DNA of 35,150 nucleotides from Deinococcus multiflagellatus (GCF_020166415.1 NZ_JAIQXV010000029.1:1-35150); one strand, 5' to 3'; numbered from the stretch's first letter, positions 7,630-14,941 are shown. Notes: generated from the letters alone by a model not told the origin. Numbers and translations are program-made.

Positions 7630-8172
7630 AACGCACGCGACAAGGCCCTCCAGGACGTCATCCGCCGCTCGAACCCCCGGCCCCAGCCCGGCACCCCCGG
7701 CCGCGACCGGCCTCTGCGCCGCCGGATCGGTCAGGCCTATCTGCAGACCCACCGCCTGCTGGGGGACCTGAGCTGGGCGCTCCAGCAGGGCGGGACGCCC
7801 AGCGCCGCCGACCGTCAGCAGCTGGCCGACAACGTGGCCGCCGCCCAGGCGCTGCTGGCCCAGACCCGGCCCCTGCCCCTGACGCGCGGCGGGGTCCGCG
7901 CCCGTCAGGTCGCGCTGGACAATGCCAACGTGGCCCAGGAGGCCCTGGACGTGGCCCGCCGCCAGCCCCTGCGCGGCACCCTGCCAGACCTGCTGGCCGA
8001 GCTGCGGGCCCTGGGCGTGACTGAGGTGGATCTGCGGGGTCTGGAGGCCCTGCCCCTCGCCGGCGCCTGGGAGGCCACCCCAGCGGGCTGGGACTGGCGC
8101 CTGCTGGAGTTGTCGGTGCCCTGCCCCGAGGAGGGCTGCCGCGTGTTCGTGGGCCACGCCCGTCTGCCCTGA
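7627..8172 (+). CDS. Plasmid hypothetical protein, paralog of the 6570 gene
   Basis: The 181-residue helical protein is a diverged paralog of the product of 6570-7088, with which it shares 'LLAQ(T/A)R(P/A)LP', the 'RRQPLRGTLPDLL' block, the 'AGWDWRLLEL' segment and the C-terminal GHARLP. No known family, catalytic motif or export signal is seen. The two paralogs flank the small 7191 gene, and all three have copies of the same upstream element, so the cluster probably grew by duplication of gene plus promoter. The ATG at 7627 is fixed by element copy D. Confidence 0.8.
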   Translation: MNARDKALQDVIRRSNPRPQPGTPGRDRPLRRRIGQAYLQTHRLLGDLSWALQQGGTPSAADRQQLADNVAAAQALLAQTRPLPLTRGGVRARQVALDNANVAQEALDVARRQPLRGTLPDLLAELRALGVTEVDLRGLEALPLAGAWEATPAGWDWRLLELSVPCPEEGCRVFVGHARLP

Positions 8173-8190
8173 GCCCTGCCCCCCTGTTGC

Positions 8191-8216
8191 GCGCCGCCCT
8201 GTTCCTGGGGCGGCGC
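8191..8216 (+). terminator. GC-rich hairpin after the 7627 gene
   Basis: GCGCCGCC pairs with GGCGGCGC around a short loop. Only ATT follows, so termination by it is uncertain. Confidence 0.45.
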
Positions 8217-8226
8217 ATTGCTGTGG

Positions 8227-8291
8227 CTGGCCAGCGCTGCTGACGGACGGGCGGGGATGGTCACGGGCTCGGCCGTCAGCCTCCAGGCCAG
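8227..8291. repeat. Interrupted inverted repeat in the intergenic region
   Basis: CTGGCC (8227-8232) and GCTGACGG (8239-8246) are mirrored by CCGTCAGC (8273-8280) and GGCCAG (8286-8291), giving a two-part stem around a 26-nt centre. It lies in the 223-bp gap between two plasmid genes, upstream of promoter element E. Its role is unknown; a structured RNA end or a protein-binding site is possible. Confidence 0.4.
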
Positions 8292-8344
8292 CACATCTTC
8301 ACCGGGCCCAACGGCGATTTTCTCCGCCCACAGCAGCATTTTTC

Positions 8345-8398
8345 CACACACAGGCGACACACCACCGGCCGCCGAACGCAAGCAAAACTCAGCCCATG
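8345..8398 (+). promoter_or_regulatory. Composite leaderless promoter element, copy E
   Basis: CACACACAGGCG plus ACACACCAC (8345-8365), 13 nt, CAAGC (8379-8383), AAAACT (8384-8389), CAGCCC, ATG at 8396. No Shine-Dalgarno sequence. Confidence 0.7.
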
Positions 8399-9259
8399 AA
8401 CGAAGCACTGATGACCGCCCTGGGTGAAGCCAAGACCGCCGCCACCGAAGCCAAAACCGCCGCCGAAGCAGGTAACTGGGCCGAGGCCCGCACGCTGCTG
8501 GAGATCATGGAGGAGCGCCTGGAGGAGGGCAAGGGGGGCAACGCCGCCCACGCCGCCCGCCGCCGCGCCATCCTGAAGCTCGAAGCCGAGGTGCGCGCGA
8601 TCCTGGACGCGGCCGACGAGGCCCCCCAGCCCGACAGGGCCGAGGTGGACGTGCCGGCGCCCGCGCCCCTGCCGCTGCCCACGCCCGAGGTGACGCTGCC
8701 TCTGCCCCCGGTGGCCGAGCTGCAGACAGAGGCCGTGCCCGCCAGCGGCGCCGAGCGCCAGGACTATGTCCCTGAAGACCTGGGCCGGGACCGGCAGGAC
8801 TATGTGCCCGCCACGGTGGTGCACGACGAGGCGCCCGTGGCCGCCAAGGTGCGCGGGGTCGCGGCCCCCCACGCCCTGAGCGCCGAGGCCTGGGCCCGGG
8901 TGGCGGGCGCGCTGCGCGCCGAGGGCGTGACGGTGGAGGAGCGCCAGCAGGCGGCGGCCCACCATGAGGCCGCCTACCGGGCCGCGACTGAGGCCCGCGA
9001 CGGCTGGACCGCGAAGGTGGAGGAGCGCTTCTACCGCCAGGCCCAGGTGGAGGCTGCCGCCCTGACCGGCGACGTCGCGGCGGCGAACGAGGCTTGGGAC
9101 CGCCTGTTCGACGTGGTGACCGCGATTCGGTCGCGTGAGGGCGCCGCGCGCCGGAAAAAGCTGCCCGTGGCTGCCGAAATGGGGCCGATCTACGAGGCCG
9201 CCCGGCTGGACAGCCTGCGGATCAAGGGCTGGGCCCGGGGGGTGAAGGTCGCCGCCTGA
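8396..9259 (+). CDS. Plasmid hypothetical protein with coiled-coil ends and Pro-rich linker
   Basis: The 287-residue acidic protein has an Ala/Glu-rich helical N-terminus (residues 1-75), a Pro-rich linker (about 85-115), two copies of the motif RQDYVP about 16 residues apart (near 122 and 138), and a helical C-terminal half (about 165-287) with many Ala, Glu and Arg. I recognise no family. The layout suggests an oligomeric or adaptor protein with short linear motifs, but that is inference. Its start is fixed by element copy E. A gene at 9359 follows after 99 bp without a clear terminator and may be cotranscribed. Confidence 0.75.
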   Translation: MNEALMTALGEAKTAATEAKTAAEAGNWAEARTLLEIMEERLEEGKGGNAAHAARRRAILKLEAEVRAILDAADEAPQPDRAEVDVPAPAPLPLPTPEVTLPLPPVAELQTEAVPASGAERQDYVPEDLGRDRQDYVPATVVHDEAPVAAKVRGVAAPHALSAEAWARVAGALRAEGVTVEERQQAAAHHEAAYRAATEARDGWTAKVEERFYRQAQVEAAALTGDVAAANEAWDRLFDVVTAIRSREGAARRKKLPVAAEMGPIYEAARLDSLRIKGWARGVKVAA

Positions 9260-9358
9260 CCCCCGCACGCGGGCGCTGCGCGGGCCGTGGAGGCCCCTGC
9301 GGCGCCCGGCCCGCCTCTCTGCCTACCTCGCCCTGTTCCTGCCCCCCTGGAGGCCCCC

Positions 9359-9832
9359 ATGCTGATCCCTGTCCTCGCGTCTGTTGACCGTTCCTTCTGC
9401 GCCGCCCTGGGGGAGCCCCTGCGCGGCACCACCACGACCCACGAGGGTGGGCGGGAGGTGGCCTACCTGATCGGCGCCGTGACCCACCGCGCCGCCACCC
9501 ACGCGGTGCTGGTGGAGCTGGACCTCACCCAGGACGAGGTGGAAGCGGCCCTTCGCGGCAGCTACCACCGGTCCTTTCCCGGCATGGGGGGCGGGCCCGG
9601 CATCCTGGGGGAGATGCGCTTTCTGCTGCGTTTCGTGGCGGCGGGTTCGGCCGGCGACGTGCTGACCCTCGGCCCGGTCCAACAGGGGCGGTGGCGGCCC
9701 CCGGCGCGGGACCCCGACACCTGCACCGTGTCGCTGGCGCTGGCCACCCCCGAGACCACGGCGCTGGCCACGGCCCTGGCCCCCGGCGCCCAGGCCCACC
9801 TGCTCGATCTGGCGCGGGTCGCGGTGCCCTGA
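9359..9832 (+). CDS. Hypothetical protein
   Basis: The 157-residue product is not recognised. It shows alternating strands and helices ('AYLIGAVTHRAATHAVLVELDL', split by turns; 'FLLRFVAAGSAGDVLTLGPV') and no export signal. ATG 9359 is preferred to ATG 9287 because a Shine-Dalgarno GGAGG ends 5 nt before it and the upstream extension is a Pro-rich, low-complexity stretch. Unlike the five genes before it, it uses an SD start, consistent with being the second gene of a unit with 8396. A strong hairpin follows. Confidence 0.65.
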   Translation: MLIPVLASVDRSFCAALGEPLRGTTTTHEGGREVAYLIGAVTHRAATHAVLVELDLTQDEVEAALRGSYHRSFPGMGGGPGILGEMRFLLRFVAAGSAGDVLTLGPVQQGRWRPPARDPDTCTVSLALATPETTALATALAPGAQAHLLDLARVAVP

Positions 9833-9849
9833 GCCCTCACCCCGACCAG

Positions 9850-9888
9850 GCCCGGCCCAGCGGCGTTACGCCGCCTGGGCCGGGCTTT
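9850..9888. terminator. Long GC hairpin between convergent genes
   Basis: CCCGGCCCAGCGGCG pairs with CGCCGCCTGGGCCGGG with one bulge, followed by CTTT on the plus strand. It lies between the ends of the 9359 gene and the minus-strand gene at 9923 and may stop transcription from both sides. Confidence 0.65.
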
Positions 9889-9922
9889 GCCATGCGTCCT
9901 GTCTCGGAAAAATCGGGTTATT

Positions 9923-10531
9923 TCAGGCTGCTGCGCCGGGTTTCCGCCGGCTGGGGCGGGCCGGGGCGCCCCAGTGCACCTCGAAGCCTTCCAGGCCCAG
10001 GGCGCGCAGCAGGGCCAGGCCCTGGTCGCTGAACAGGGTGGTGGTGCCGTCAAAGTAGCGGGTCAGGCGGGCCCCCAGCGGCGCCCCGGACGGGGCAGGG
10101 GAGAGCACCGCCGCCGCCAGGGCGGCCCGGGTCAGGCCCAGGGCGGCCACGCGGCGCGCCCCGGCCAGGGCCAGCCGCCCGGCCGGGGTGGGGGGGAGGA
10201 TCTGGGCGGCGCGCTCGGCGCTGGCCCCGGTCAGCCAGGGTTTGGCCGAGGGGGGCGCGGCCACGACGGGCAGCCCCCACACCGGGCGCAGCTCGCGCAG
10301 GCCCAGGGCGGCGAGCAGGGCCAGCCCCCGGGGACCAAACAGGCTCAGGCGCCCGTCCAGCATCCGGCCCACGTCGGCCACCTCGGCGCGGCTCGGGGCG
10401 GGGTAAACCTGCGCCGCCAGCGCTGCGCGGTCCAGGCCCAGCCCGGCGGCGCGGGCCTGCGCGAGGGGCGCGAGTGCCCGGGTCAGGGCGTCGCGGTCCG
10501 CCGGGGCGGGAAGCAGGGGCGCGGTCGTCAT
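9923..10531 (-). CDS. Protein with two tandem copies of an HTH-like module; possible regulator
   Basis: The 202-residue protein is an internal duplication. Unit 1 has 'RAALAAQVYPAPSRAEV' then 'LFGPRGLALLAALGLRELRP'; unit 2 has 'RAALAAAVLSPAPSGAP' then 'LFSDQGLALLRALGLEGFEV'. The pattern (helix, turn, helix, then a Leu-rich helix) recalls a degenerate XRE-type helix-turn-helix, so a DNA-binding regulator is plausible but not shown. ATG 10531 is chosen over 10567 because GGAGGG sits just upstream on the minus strand. It stands divergent to the 10737 operon, and the intergenic region holds a 17-bp direct repeat that could be its operator. Confidence 0.7.
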   Translation of the reverse strand: MTTAPLLPAPADRDALTRALAPLAQARAAGLGLDRAALAAQVYPAPSRAEVADVGRMLDGRLSLFGPRGLALLAALGLRELRPVWGLPVVAAPPSAKPWLTGASAERAAQILPPTPAGRLALAGARRVAALGLTRAALAAAVLSPAPSGAPLGARLTRYFDGTTTLFSDQGLALLRALGLEGFEVHWGAPARPSRRKPGAAA

Positions 10532-10550
10532 GCCCTCCACCCTACCGGCT

Positions 10551-10647
10551 CGCCGGAAAAAAGGCAATTTTAAACGGGGCGATACCCCCGCCAGGTGGGT
10601 GCCGCGCCCGGCTGCGCCTCACATCATCAGCGCCGGAAAAAATGCAA
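10551..10647. promoter_or_regulatory. Direct repeat pair CGCCGGAAAAAAnGCAA, candidate operator
   Basis: Copies at 10551-10567 and 10631-10647 match at 16 of 17 positions and start exactly 80 bp apart, one beside each of the two divergent genes. The second copy runs straight into CTATATAGG, a likely -10 region for the 10737 operon. Eighty bp is close to whole helical turns, consistent with looping by one regulator. The binding protein is not known; the duplicated HTH-like protein next door is the first candidate. Confidence 0.45.
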
Positions 10648-10736
10648 CTATATAGGCAGAAAGGAAGGCGCAGGTCCTCCGCCAAGATTCGCCGCGCCCA
10701 GCCTCCACTTCTGTTCACCGCTCAAGGAGAAGAAGC

Positions 10737-11150
10737 ATGTTCCAGATTAGCAAACCCGCCGACGGTCTCTACCTCTACCCCGCCCCCATCACCGGCACCG
10801 AGACCATCGCCACCTGGCAGGACGGACGCCTGACCACCCTGGTCGAAGGCGGCGAGGCGAGGGCGGTGATCACGGCGCTGACCGAGGCCCACACCGCGCA
10901 CGAGATCATCTACCTGGACGACGTGGTGTTTACGCCCCCCGTCCCCACGCTGGGCAAGACGCAGGCCTGCGAGCTTCACCGCGCAATGGGCCGCGCCGGC
11001 ATCCGCGACCACTACGCCTTTGCCAGCGAGGTGATCGGGGTGCCGGTGAGCAGCCTCGCCGCGCTGTGGCCGGAGGAGGCGGTGGCTGTGCAGAACGCCC
11101 TGGCCGAGCATGTGGTGCTGGCCGCCCTGCAAGCGGAGGTGGCGGCATGA
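10737..11150 (+). CDS. Hypothetical protein, first gene of a three-gene coupled operon
   Basis: The 137-residue protein is not recognised. The N-terminal half reads as strands ('ADGLYLYPAPITGTETIATW', 'DGRLTTLVEGGEARAVITAL' near residues 8-50), then a helical C-terminal half (about 70-137). The start ATG has a clear Shine-Dalgarno AAGGAG. Its stop overlaps the next ATG (ATGA, 11147-11150), so it is coupled to the following genes. The operon ends with a TGT-like protein, and the composition recalls phage or plasmid accessory genes. No function is claimed. Confidence 0.75.
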   Translation: MFQISKPADGLYLYPAPITGTETIATWQDGRLTTLVEGGEARAVITALTEAHTAHEIIYLDDVVFTPPVPTLGKTQACELHRAMGRAGIRDHYAFASEVIGVPVSSLAALWPEEAVAVQNALAEHVVLAALQAEVAA

Positions 11151-11518
11151 GCCGCTCCCCCCTGCAGGCCGCGTTCGTGGACGCGGAGTGCCGCCTGCGC
11201 GCCCTGGGCCGGGAGGTGAACCGGCAGGGCGAGCCCCTGAACGCCCAGTTCGAGCGGGGGGAGATCTCCGAGGACGTTTGGGCAGACGGGTTCGCGCAGT
11301 TGGAGGAGCGGCTGGGCTGGAACGAGGCCTTTCACGAGCGCAACGCCGTCCGGGCCGCCCTGCTGACCTGGGGGCTGGCGCAGGTGCGCCGTCTCTGGTC
11401 GGTGCACGGGCGCCCGTTCAGGGGCCAGGACTTGGCGATGGTCGAGGCGCTATGGAGCAACCCGCGCGTGCAGGGCCAGTTGGTGCGGGTGGTGCTGCGC
11501 CTGGACGTCAGCCGGTGA
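11147..11518 (+). CDS. Hypothetical protein, second gene of the coupled operon
   Basis: The 123-residue, mostly helical protein ('DAECRLRALGREVNRQGEPL', 'ISEDVWADGFAQLEERLGWN', a Trp- and Arg-rich C-terminal half) has no recognised family. It overlaps the upstream gene by ATGA and the downstream gene by GTGA (11515-11518), so all three proteins are probably made together. It has no signal peptide or membrane segment. Confidence 0.75.
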   Translation: MSRSPLQAAFVDAECRLRALGREVNRQGEPLNAQFERGEISEDVWADGFAQLEERLGWNEAFHERNAVRAALLTWGLAQVRRLWSVHGRPFRGQDLAMVEALWSNPRVQGQLVRVVLRLDVSR

Positions 11519-12165
11519 AGGGGGCGGCGCCGGAGGCCACCACGTACATGGTGGCCACGGGCAGCCGTCTGGGGAACCGCTCGCCCCACGTGGGTGTGAT
11601 GGTGGGGCCGCGCACGGGCGGCCTCGCCCCTCTGGCGGAGGGCCGGTGGTGGGCCTCAGACAATGACGGCTACAACGGCAAGTTCGATCCGGAGCGGTTC
11701 CTGCAGCACCTCGCGCGGCTGCAGCCGTATGCCAGCCGGTGTCTGTTCGTCGCGGCGCCGGACGTGGTGCAGGATGCGGGCGCGACGCTGGCCCTGTTCC
11801 CCCGGTGGCGGCAGGTGATCGAGCAGCATGACTTCCCCACGGCCTATATCGCCCAGGACGGGCAGGAGCGGCTGCCACTGCCGGACAACGCGAACTGGTT
11901 GTTCCTGGCCGGGTCAGACCGCTGGCGGGGCCAGCACGGCGCCGCCCTGATCGCCCAGGCCAGGGACCTCGGGTACTGGGGCATCCACGTCGGCCGGGTC
12001 AACTCCGCGCGCCGCGTGCGGGCCTGCACAGCCCTGGGCGTCGACAGCTGCGACGGCACTTACCTCCGGTTCACCGGCGTGCATCGGGGGCTGGCCGACG
12101 TCGAGCGCTGGGTCGAATCAAGTGCCCAGCAGGGCGGGTTGTTCACGCTGGAGCAGGCTGCCTGA
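11515..12165 (+). CDS. TGT/DpdA-like TIM-barrel protein (phage-type 'queuine tRNA-ribosyltransferase-like')
   Basis: The product (216 residues) resembles the short TGT-fold proteins often found in actinobacteriophages and plasmids and annotated as queuine tRNA-ribosyltransferase-like or DpdA-like. Supporting segments: 'WWASDNDGYNGKFDPERFL' (about 44-62), 'RCLFVAAPDVVQDAGATL' (about 75-92), 'TAYIAQDGQE' (about 110-119), 'YWGIHVGRVNSARRVRACTA' (about 157-176) and 'GVDSCDGTYLRF' (about 178-189). True TGT and DpdA exchange a guanine for a 7-deazaguanine in tRNA or DNA, but this form is shorter than both (roughly 370-400) and no preQ0 synthesis genes are in the window, so substrate is open. GTG 11515 (GTGA overlap) is preferred; ATG 11548 is an alternative. 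The family call is from memory of typical sequences. Confidence 0.65.
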   Translation: MKGAAPEATTYMVATGSRLGNRSPHVGVMVGPRTGGLAPLAEGRWWASDNDGYNGKFDPERFLQHLARLQPYASRCLFVAAPDVVQDAGATLALFPRWRQVIEQHDFPTAYIAQDGQERLPLPDNANWLFLAGSDRWRGQHGAALIAQARDLGYWGIHVGRVNSARRVRACTALGVDSCDGTYLRFTGVHRGLADVERWVESSAQQGGLFTLEQAA

Positions 12166-12189
12166 GCAGCCCCGTTCTCTCAGGCGTCC

Positions 12190-12627
12190 TCAGTTCGCGT
12201 AGGGTGAACGCTCCACCGTCACATACAGAATGCCTGCCGCCCCTTCGGGAAGCTGTTCCATGATGGCGCTCGTGGGACCCTTGGCGGCGTACACCAGGCC
12301 CACGTTCATCTTCTCGCCCGCCCGCGTCTGGTACGTGGCCGAGCCGACGTTGCCGGTGAACTGCCAGTCACCCATGAGCTTCAGGTCGCCAGAGAAGGCC
12401 TCGTCGAGCGGTGTGCGAACGCTGCCCACCGGGCCGTCCACCGCGAAGCAGGCCTTGAGGCTGCCGGTGCCCTCGTCGCGGCACTCAATCTGTGTCACTG
12501 GGGTGGTCGACTTGACGGTTTCGGCCGCGAACTCCATCAAGGCCTGCGGTGTCCATTCTTTGCCCATCGGTCGTCCTTGCCAGCACGCGGTGAGGAGGAG
12601 GGGAAACAGCATCAAGGCAGGCTTCAT
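12190..12627 (-). CDS. Small lipoprotein, probable immunity partner of the lipase-like effector
   Basis: The 145-residue protein starts with MKPALMLFPLLLTAC, a lipoprotein signal with lipobox LLTAC, followed by a small globular domain with two later Cys ('QIECRDEG', 'LKACFAVDG'). The ATG at 12627 overlaps the stop of the lipase gene by 4 bp (ATGA) and has the SD GAAAGGAAG; the longer reading from 12690 has no signal. Anchored, surface-facing lipoproteins are common immunity partners of phospholipase effectors, so this pairing suggests protection against the coupled enzyme. I know no family for it; the immunity role is inferred from context. Confidence 0.7.
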   Translation of the reverse strand: MKPALMLFPLLLTACWQGRPMGKEWTPQALMEFAAETVKSTTPVTQIECRDEGTGSLKACFAVDGPVGSVRTPLDEAFSGDLKLMGDWQFTGNVGSATYQTRAGEKMNVGLVYAAKGPTSAIMEQLPEGAAGILYVTVERSPYAN

Positions 12628-14450
12628 GGCGTGCTTCCTTTCTGTATTCGGGTGAACCAGGCCTGGGCCTGATTCTGACCTGGATGCCACGCCATCCAGT
12701 GTGTCACGATCTCGGCGCGCACCCTAAGCCGATCTTGGTCGCTGATGGGCACCTGGTTGCCGTTTTTCTTGATCCGGGTCAGGAACGTCGGAATCATCGG
12801 TGGCAGCAGGGTGGGCCCGACCGGGACATTGATCTGGTCAAGGAGGCCGGTGCCCTTTCCCGGAAGGGGAACAGGCACGGTGGGCTTGACGTACGAGCGC
12901 ACGCCGAGGGCTTTCATCATCTCGTCCTGGGCCTTGCTCAGGGGCACCGTCTTGACCTTGCCGAGCCAGTCGTACACGGCCTTAAATGCCTCGTAGGTTG
13001 TGGCTTTCTTGAGCCTGCTCTGGGCTGCTTCCAGCAGGGCGTTGTAGCCGATGTTGACCTCGGCCATGTCCTCGACGTAGCCCAGACTCTGCAGCGCGGT
13101 GGGCAGGATGGTCTTCCGGGCCCACTCGGTGCTCATCCGGGGGTCGTCTTTGGTGCTCAGGCTGCCAGTCAGGGTCATGCGCACCTGCCGGCCTTCGGCC
13201 TCCTGCAGGTCGTGGGCGCCGTACTGCAGGATGGCTTTCTGCTCCGGGGTCAGCGCCGCCGGGTCCATCCCCTGCAGCACCGTGGTCAGCGAGAAGGCTT
13301 TATGGCTGTTGGTCGGGTCCACAGCGGCGCGGAACTGGGGATCACCGCGCTTGCGTGTGAAGCGGGTCATGTACTCGATCTGTCCCGGCAGGTGGGTCTC
13401 GCCAGCCTGCGGCACAATGTCGCCGGCCACCCGGTAGTGGGTGCTCTGCGCGTCACTCTCCTTGGCAAACTTCGCAGCCAGTTCGTCGGGCAGGCCCGGG
13501 GCCTGGAAGGTGATGACCTGCGCGACTTTCCTGGGGGCGCGCGCCGCCGTCACCTGAGCCAGGCCGCCACCCAGGCTGTGGCCCGCGAACACTGCCTGCT
13601 TGACCTGTGACAGCGTGAGCTGGATCAGGTCCCAGTTCGCGTTGACCTGATTGACGCCCACGCTGGCCTTGGCGAAGTTGCCGACCAGGGTATCCACGCC
13701 GCCTTCCCGGGCCGTGACCTGCACGCCTTCGGTACCGCGAAAGACGGCGATGGGGTCGTCAAACTGTGCCCGGCGTGCCCGCACCGCCGGGTCTTTGATC
13801 TGGCTCAGGGGAATGGGGGTGAACAGCCGCATCTGGAAGCCCCACTGGCCAGAGACCGGGGGGCCCGCCCGATAGCCGAAGAATGCCAGCAGCTTCTGCG
13901 GCTGGAAGTTGCTCTCTCGCTCCTGAGTGTTCTTGTCGCGGTCAGCATCGGTCAGGTCGAGGTCGCTGACCAGGACGTTGAGATCCTCGTCGTTCATATA
14001 GGCTGCGCGGATGGTCAGCTGTTCGACGAAGGCATGGAAGGTGAGCTGCTCGGCGGACAGGTCGGTTTTCACGCCGATGCGCTTCTGCACGGCGAGGGCG
14101 TAGTTGCCGCCATAGCGCTGGGCCAGAGCCCAATAGAACTCCGGGCCGCCGCGCCGCCGCATGCGCTCGCGGAGGTCCAGTAGGCCAGGGCGGTCCATCT
14201 GATCGACCACGCCTTTGAGCTTGGCGGCGGAGATGGGGCGGGGCAGCGCCAGGGGCGCGGGGTCGTAGTACATGAACTGGCCGGTGCCCAGAGCCTGCAC
14301 AAGGGCGTCGGGGTGCGTGCGGGCGTAGTTCATGGCCGCGTTGAAGATGACGTCGCCGCCCTGAAGCCCTGGGGGCTTGGGCGTGGGGACAGCAGCCTGA
14401 GGGGTGCTCTCCTTGGCCTGCGGGCGGCGTTCCTGGGGCGCAGTGGTCAT
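12624..14450 (-). CDS. Class-3-lipase-like alpha/beta hydrolase, probable lipolytic effector
   Basis: The 608-residue protein has the nucleophile elbow GHSLGGGLAQ at about residue 289 inside 'QAVFAGHSLGG', after 'DPIAVFRGTEG' (oxyanion-type strand, about 239-249), as in fungal-type class 3 lipases and T6SS/contractile-system phospholipase effectors. A likely acid is in 'VAGDIVPQAG' (about 343-352) and a later His ('NSHKAFSL') may complete the triad. There is no signal peptide, which suits a delivered effector rather than a Sec-secreted enzyme. ATG 14450 follows AGGAGGAG; the -10 box TACGCT is at 14473-14468. It is coupled to a lipoprotein gene. The substrate (phospholipid or other ester) is unknown. 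Confidence 0.8.
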   Translation of the reverse strand: MTTAPQERRPQAKESTPQAAVPTPKPPGLQGGDVIFNAAMNYARTHPDALVQALGTGQFMYYDPAPLALPRPISAAKLKGVVDQMDRPGLLDLRERMRRRGGPEFYWALAQRYGGNYALAVQKRIGVKTDLSAEQLTFHAFVEQLTIRAAYMNDEDLNVLVSDLDLTDADRDKNTQERESNFQPQKLLAFFGYRAGPPVSGQWGFQMRLFTPIPLSQIKDPAVRARRAQFDDPIAVFRGTEGVQVTAREGGVDTLVGNFAKASVGVNQVNANWDLIQLTLSQVKQAVFAGHSLGGGLAQVTAARAPRKVAQVITFQAPGLPDELAAKFAKESDAQSTHYRVAGDIVPQAGETHLPGQIEYMTRFTRKRGDPQFRAAVDPTNSHKAFSLTTVLQGMDPAALTPEQKAILQYGAHDLQEAEGRQVRMTLTGSLSTKDDPRMSTEWARKTILPTALQSLGYVEDMAEVNIGYNALLEAAQSRLKKATTYEAFKAVYDWLGKVKTVPLSKAQDEMMKALGVRSYVKPTVPVPLPGKGTGLLDQINVPVGPTLLPPMIPTFLTRIKKNGNQVPISDQDRLRVRAEIVTHWMAWHPGQNQAQAWFTRIQKGSTP

Positions 14451-14513
14451 GACTCCTCCTGGCACCCAGCGTACCGGACAGCGGGTCATCAGACTGCTGG
14501 ATTTGACCGGCAT

Positions 14514-14547
14514 GAAGAAAGCCGCGCCCCCGTAATGGAGGCGCGGC
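14514..14547 (-). terminator. Terminator of the HU gene
   Basis: Read on the minus strand, GCCGCGCC and GGCGCGGC pair around an 11-nt loop and are followed by TTTCTT. Confidence 0.75.
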
Positions 14548-14564
14548 GTGGGCGTGGGTCTGGC

Positions 14565-14891
14565 TTAAAGGCTCTTTTTCAGGTCGGTGGCCATCTTGTA
14601 ACTGACTTTCTTGCCGGCCGGGATCTGGATCTTCTCGCTGGTGCCCGGCTTCACGCCGGTACGGGCGGCGGTGGCCTTCACGCTGAAGGTGCCGAAGCCG
14701 GGCAGGCCCACGCTGCGGCCCTGCTGCAGCGCGCCCGTGATGGCGTCGAGCGTGGCACTGATAGCTTCCTCACTCTGCTTTTTGCCCAGGCCCGTGCGGT
14801 CAGCGACCATTTCCACGAGCTGGGTCTTGCCGAGCTTGTCGGACGCGGTGGCAGAGGCGGCGGGTTTGGCGGGTTTGACGCTTTTGGTCAT
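14565..14891 (-). CDS. hup: HU-family nucleoid protein
   Basis: This 108-residue HU homolog has an N-terminal Lys/Ala/Ser extension of about 18 residues, as in Deinococcus HU, followed by the standard fold: '[23 protein letters not shown]' region, '[22 protein letters not shown]' (DNA-binding arm, split here) and '[19 protein letters not shown]'. HU bends and compacts DNA and supports replication and recombination. A copy on a secondary replicon may serve that replicon. It is followed by its own terminator. Upstream (14942-14953) lies the palindrome AATTGCGCAATT, a possible regulatory site. No Shine-Dalgarno sequence is obvious. Confidence 0.92.
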   Translation of the reverse strand: MTKSVKPAKPAASATASDKLGKTQLVEMVADRTGLGKKQSEEAISATLDAITGALQQGRSVGLPGFGTFSVKATAARTGVKPGTSEKIQIPAGKKVSYKMATDLKKSL

Positions 14892-14941
14892 GGCCGCATG
14901 GTGGAACCCGTGTCAGTGCGGGTGCAACCCCAAATGCGCAG

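Noticed and set aside
7408..8157. Minus-strand ORF opposite the 7191 and 7627 genes
   Set aside because: Composition of a shadow frame; the plus genes have paralogy and conserved promoters.
4231..8398. Repeated elements before small genes read as an integron cassette array or CRISPR
   Set aside because: The repeats precede and include start codons, have unrelated spacers of gene length, lack attC-type inverted cores, and no integrase or cas gene is visible. A promoter element explains them better.
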